Assembly: GCA_015852425.1 (NCBI GenBank)
Contig: JAAAIG010000380.1
Coordinates: 1-34,505 of the forward strand
Direction: 5' to 3'
Origin: Gryganskiella cystojenkinii
Taxonomy: Eukaryota > Mortierellomycota > Mortierellomycetes > Mortierellales > Mortierellaceae
Length of the DNA stretch: 34,505 nucleotides
Part shown: in pieces, positions 32,362 to 34,505 of the stretch
Layout of the letters: each line of letters begins with the position of its first letter
How positions within the stretch are numbered: position 1 is the stretch's first letter
The notes under the pieces: model-generated
The model's input: the letters and a program-made list of their open reading frames with translations, nothing else
Databases searched by the model: none
Told to the model about the DNA's origin: nothing
Position numbers and translations under genes: made by a program

Positions 32362-33318
32362 ATGGTCCGGCAATCGTTGTGCACCTTGGCTCTAGTCCTC
32401 TTATTCTCCCTCCTCACCACCGTTTATGCCCTCCCTACGCCACAAAAATCCGAATCCTCTACGACAACAACAACTTCATCACCCACTGTTCCCTTCCGTT
32501 TCGATGTCTCCAACCCCGAGATGGACACGCTCTGGCTTGTCGATTCACTCCCCACTGTCACTTGGGATACGTCTCTAATGCCCCAAGGCTCTACCATGGA
32601 TATCGCGCTCCTGCATCACGAGAAGCGCCAATCCATTCTCCTTCGTCGTTATGTCCCCACTCAAGCCGGATCGACGCTGGTCAACCTCCGACCAGAGGTT
32701 GTTCCGGGCACGTATTCTCTTTTGATGACGGTCTTCAAAGGCCGATCCTCTACTGTTCTCGGGCGGTCCTTGGTCCAAAGCCTGATCGTGGTTGACGATG
32801 AGGCCGTTGATCCCGAACGGGATCAGGAAGAAGAGACAGTCTCTACCGTTGTTAAAGAACAGATTGATTCCGCGACCAACGTCGTCGAATTGACTGAACA
32901 AGATCAAGAGACCTCCACGCTTGCAACACCCGCAGAGTTGACCTTCAAGCGTAAGCATCACCGTCAACCCATCGTTGAAGATCAAGAAGTCATCCAATTG
33001 ACCCATCAACCGACTAAGGGTAACCTCGTCCTGCGTGCTCCTTACACCGTCGGCTGGACCATCCCTAAGGCTCTTGAGAAGGCTCGTCATGCTCGCGTGC
33101 AATTGTTGTTGGTCTCGATCAAGACTGATGAAGTTGTCCGTGTTCTGGCGACGAACATTGATGCTCAGGCTGGGTTCATGTACGTGTTCCTGCCTGAGGA
33201 TACCCCCATCGAGTCCTACCGGATCAAGGTCGAGATTGTCGGTAAAGGTCGCAAGTTCTCGGGCTTTACGCATGGTTTCCGAACCAGTCTGCCTGCCTTC
33301 TCCAAGCGTCAACTATAA
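32362..33318 (+). CDS. Secreted protein with two Kre9/Knh1-like domains
   Basis: A single exon encodes 318 residues. The start at 32362 has an excellent context (CACCATGG) and is followed at once by a signal peptide: MVRQSLC, a hydrophobic core, then VYA|LP near residue 23. Residues 45-150 (SNPEMDTLWLVDSLPTVTWD ... VPGTYSLLMTVFK) match the Ser/Thr-rich, Kre9/Knh1-type extracellular beta domain, with the typical W-x-VD-x2-PTVTW opening. An acidic linker follows (DPERDQEEE). A second, divergent repeat lies at about 225-305 (RAPYTVGWTIPKALEKARHA ... YRIKVEIVG). There is no hydrophobic C-terminal tail, so no GPI anchor is expected; the protein ends FSKRQL. Family members act in cell-wall beta-glucan assembly or stay in the wall; a cell-wall role is inferred, not shown. 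Dibasic KR sites (LTFKRK, FSKRQL) could be protease-processed. Confidence 0.85.
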   Translation: MVRQSLCTLALVLLFSLLTTVYALPTPQKSESSTTTTTSSPTVPFRFDVSNPEMDTLWLVDSLPTVTWDTSLMPQGSTMDIALLHHEKRQSILLRRYVPTQAGSTLVNLRPEVVPGTYSLLMTVFKGRSSTVLGRSLVQSLIVVDDEAVDPERDQEEETVSTVVKEQIDSATNVVELTEQDQETSTLATPAELTFKRKHHRQPIVEDQEVIQLTHQPTKGNLVLRAPYTVGWTIPKALEKARHARVQLLLVSIKTDEVVRVLATNIDAQAGFMYVFLPEDTPIESYRIKVEIVGKGRKFSGFTHGFRTSLPAFSKRQL

Positions 33319-34505
33319 ACCCTCAACGGGGCCTTTTCTTTTTATGGACAGGAGGGAGATCGGTGTTTCTCCTTTTTGTCTGTTCATTGTATATTAGCTT
33401 TTATTTTCCTGAACATCTTTCCATTTACGAAACGAGTGCCATCTTGGAAACATATCTTCCACCCCCTCCCCTACATACACAAATCACATCTGTAACAACA
33501 ACATCACTTAATGTAAAACAGTTTTCCCAAGAATATCGAACTCATAAAACCAAAACCCAAAAGACCTCAAAAGTCTCAAAAATATCTTTGCTTTGTTGGC
33601 ATTCTTTTGAAAATTACGTTTGTTGTCTTTATCGAGCCGTTTCTGACAATTTGCGAAAGAGTAGACGCTCAAACTCACGCACGCACACATGCGTTAACAA
33701 AATTGATAGCGACGACGTCCTTCCGCGGCTCGACTTTTTTTTTTTTGCCACCGGAATTGACTCTGGACCATGGTTTCCTCTTTTGTTCGATCAATTGCAG
33801 AACGAACACGGCGCTTTTCATTCCCTCCTACTTTGCCCCCGACTCTGTTACCCATGCCCTTGACATCACTCATCCCTCTGTCGGTGTTCATAGAGCATCC
33901 GAGGGCGAAGGGCAGAGAGGTTTCCATCGATCGTTTTTTTTGGTTGCGGCGTGCGAGGGGCAGTGCTTCTGCTCTTGAGTCTTTTGCCTCTCGGCTCCTC
34001 ATCCGACACCTGCCTTTTTCATTTCCCGACGACTCTGCCACGATGTACAGTACTTTGTTTTTGAGAGCCATGGAGAGGCGAGATGGACAAAAACAGACGG
34101 AGATAGGGACAAGATCTGGGGGAAGGAGATGCTCACGTTTGGAGTTGATGAAGAAGAGGCACAGAAGAGGTATCCTGGAAAAATATATGACAGAAACGTT
34201 ATCCAGCAGCGGCAAATCAGAGGGATAAATGATGAACGGGGGAAAGGAAATGTATCCCTCCTTTCCCCCTCTTACCCCTGTGCCGAGTGCGGAACAGTTC
34301 AACCGGTTGGTATGATGTTCTGAGTCTGGTACCTGAGAGATCGGTACATGGGGGCACTACAAAGGCACAACAATATGATGGTTTGTCAAAAAAAGACTAT
34401 TTTGAGAAGAACCTGGTAGCAGGTGTATGTAGCCTGCCAGGGGTTCATGTTCGGAAAATAAAAACGCGTACTCTTTAATACGTAGGATGACTTCCTCCAT
34501 TTTTT
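33319..34505. other. Downstream intergenic region, no supported gene
   Basis: The first part is the 3' region of the Kre9-like gene. The remainder has CT-rich and T-homopolymer stretches (for example 33737-33746) and overlapping open frames on both strands that look like composition effects. No conserved motif was recognised up to the window end. Confidence 0.5.

Overview
The window looks like nuclear DNA of an early-diverging filamentous fungus, most likely Mortierellaceae (Mortierellomycota) or a near relative. The reasons are short GT-AG introns (about 100-350 nt), pyrimidine-rich leaders before the start codons, gene content that is plainly eukaryotic and fungal (VTC polyphosphate complex subunit, Kre9/Knh1-like secreted protein), and a decayed Fanzor-type element, a class known from this group. 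No tRNA, rRNA, CRISPR or prokaryotic feature was found. The species cannot be named from the sequence.

Layout. 1-7397 is a long intergenic region with no gene I can support; it holds a perfect hairpin at the left edge and, from about 4095, TATA-like and CT-rich promoter/leader sequence pointing toward the first gene. 7398-10609 (+) is an SPX-VTC-DUF202-like vacuolar transporter chaperone subunit with a degenerate catalytic pocket. Tail to tail with it lies 10987-12798 (-), a serine-rich acidic protein of unknown function with a leader intron. 14684-15475 (+) is a three-exon gene for the mitochondrial ribosomal protein bL34m, easy to miss because two exons are tiny. 15476-19173 is mostly the promoter and leader of 19174-21952 (+), a four-exon membrane transport protein of the auxin-efflux-carrier-like family; its leader seems to contain a 1.3 kb intron. 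22192-24070 (-) is a broken Fanzor/TnpB-like nuclease gene. 24559-25957 (-) is a two-exon gene of unknown function. 26161-29652 (-) is an eight-exon RBM5/RBM10-like splicing regulator. 32362-33318 (+) is a secreted protein with two Kre9/Knh1-like domains. The rest to 34505 holds no supported gene.

The genes do not form one pathway. They cover phosphate storage (VTC), mitochondrial translation (bL34m), membrane transport, pre-mRNA splicing (RBM5-like) and the cell wall (Kre9-like). The accessory part is 22.2-26 kb, where the Fanzor relic sits beside a gene of unknown family. All exon boundaries were found by hand from splice consensus, phase and protein continuity; transcript data have not been seen.
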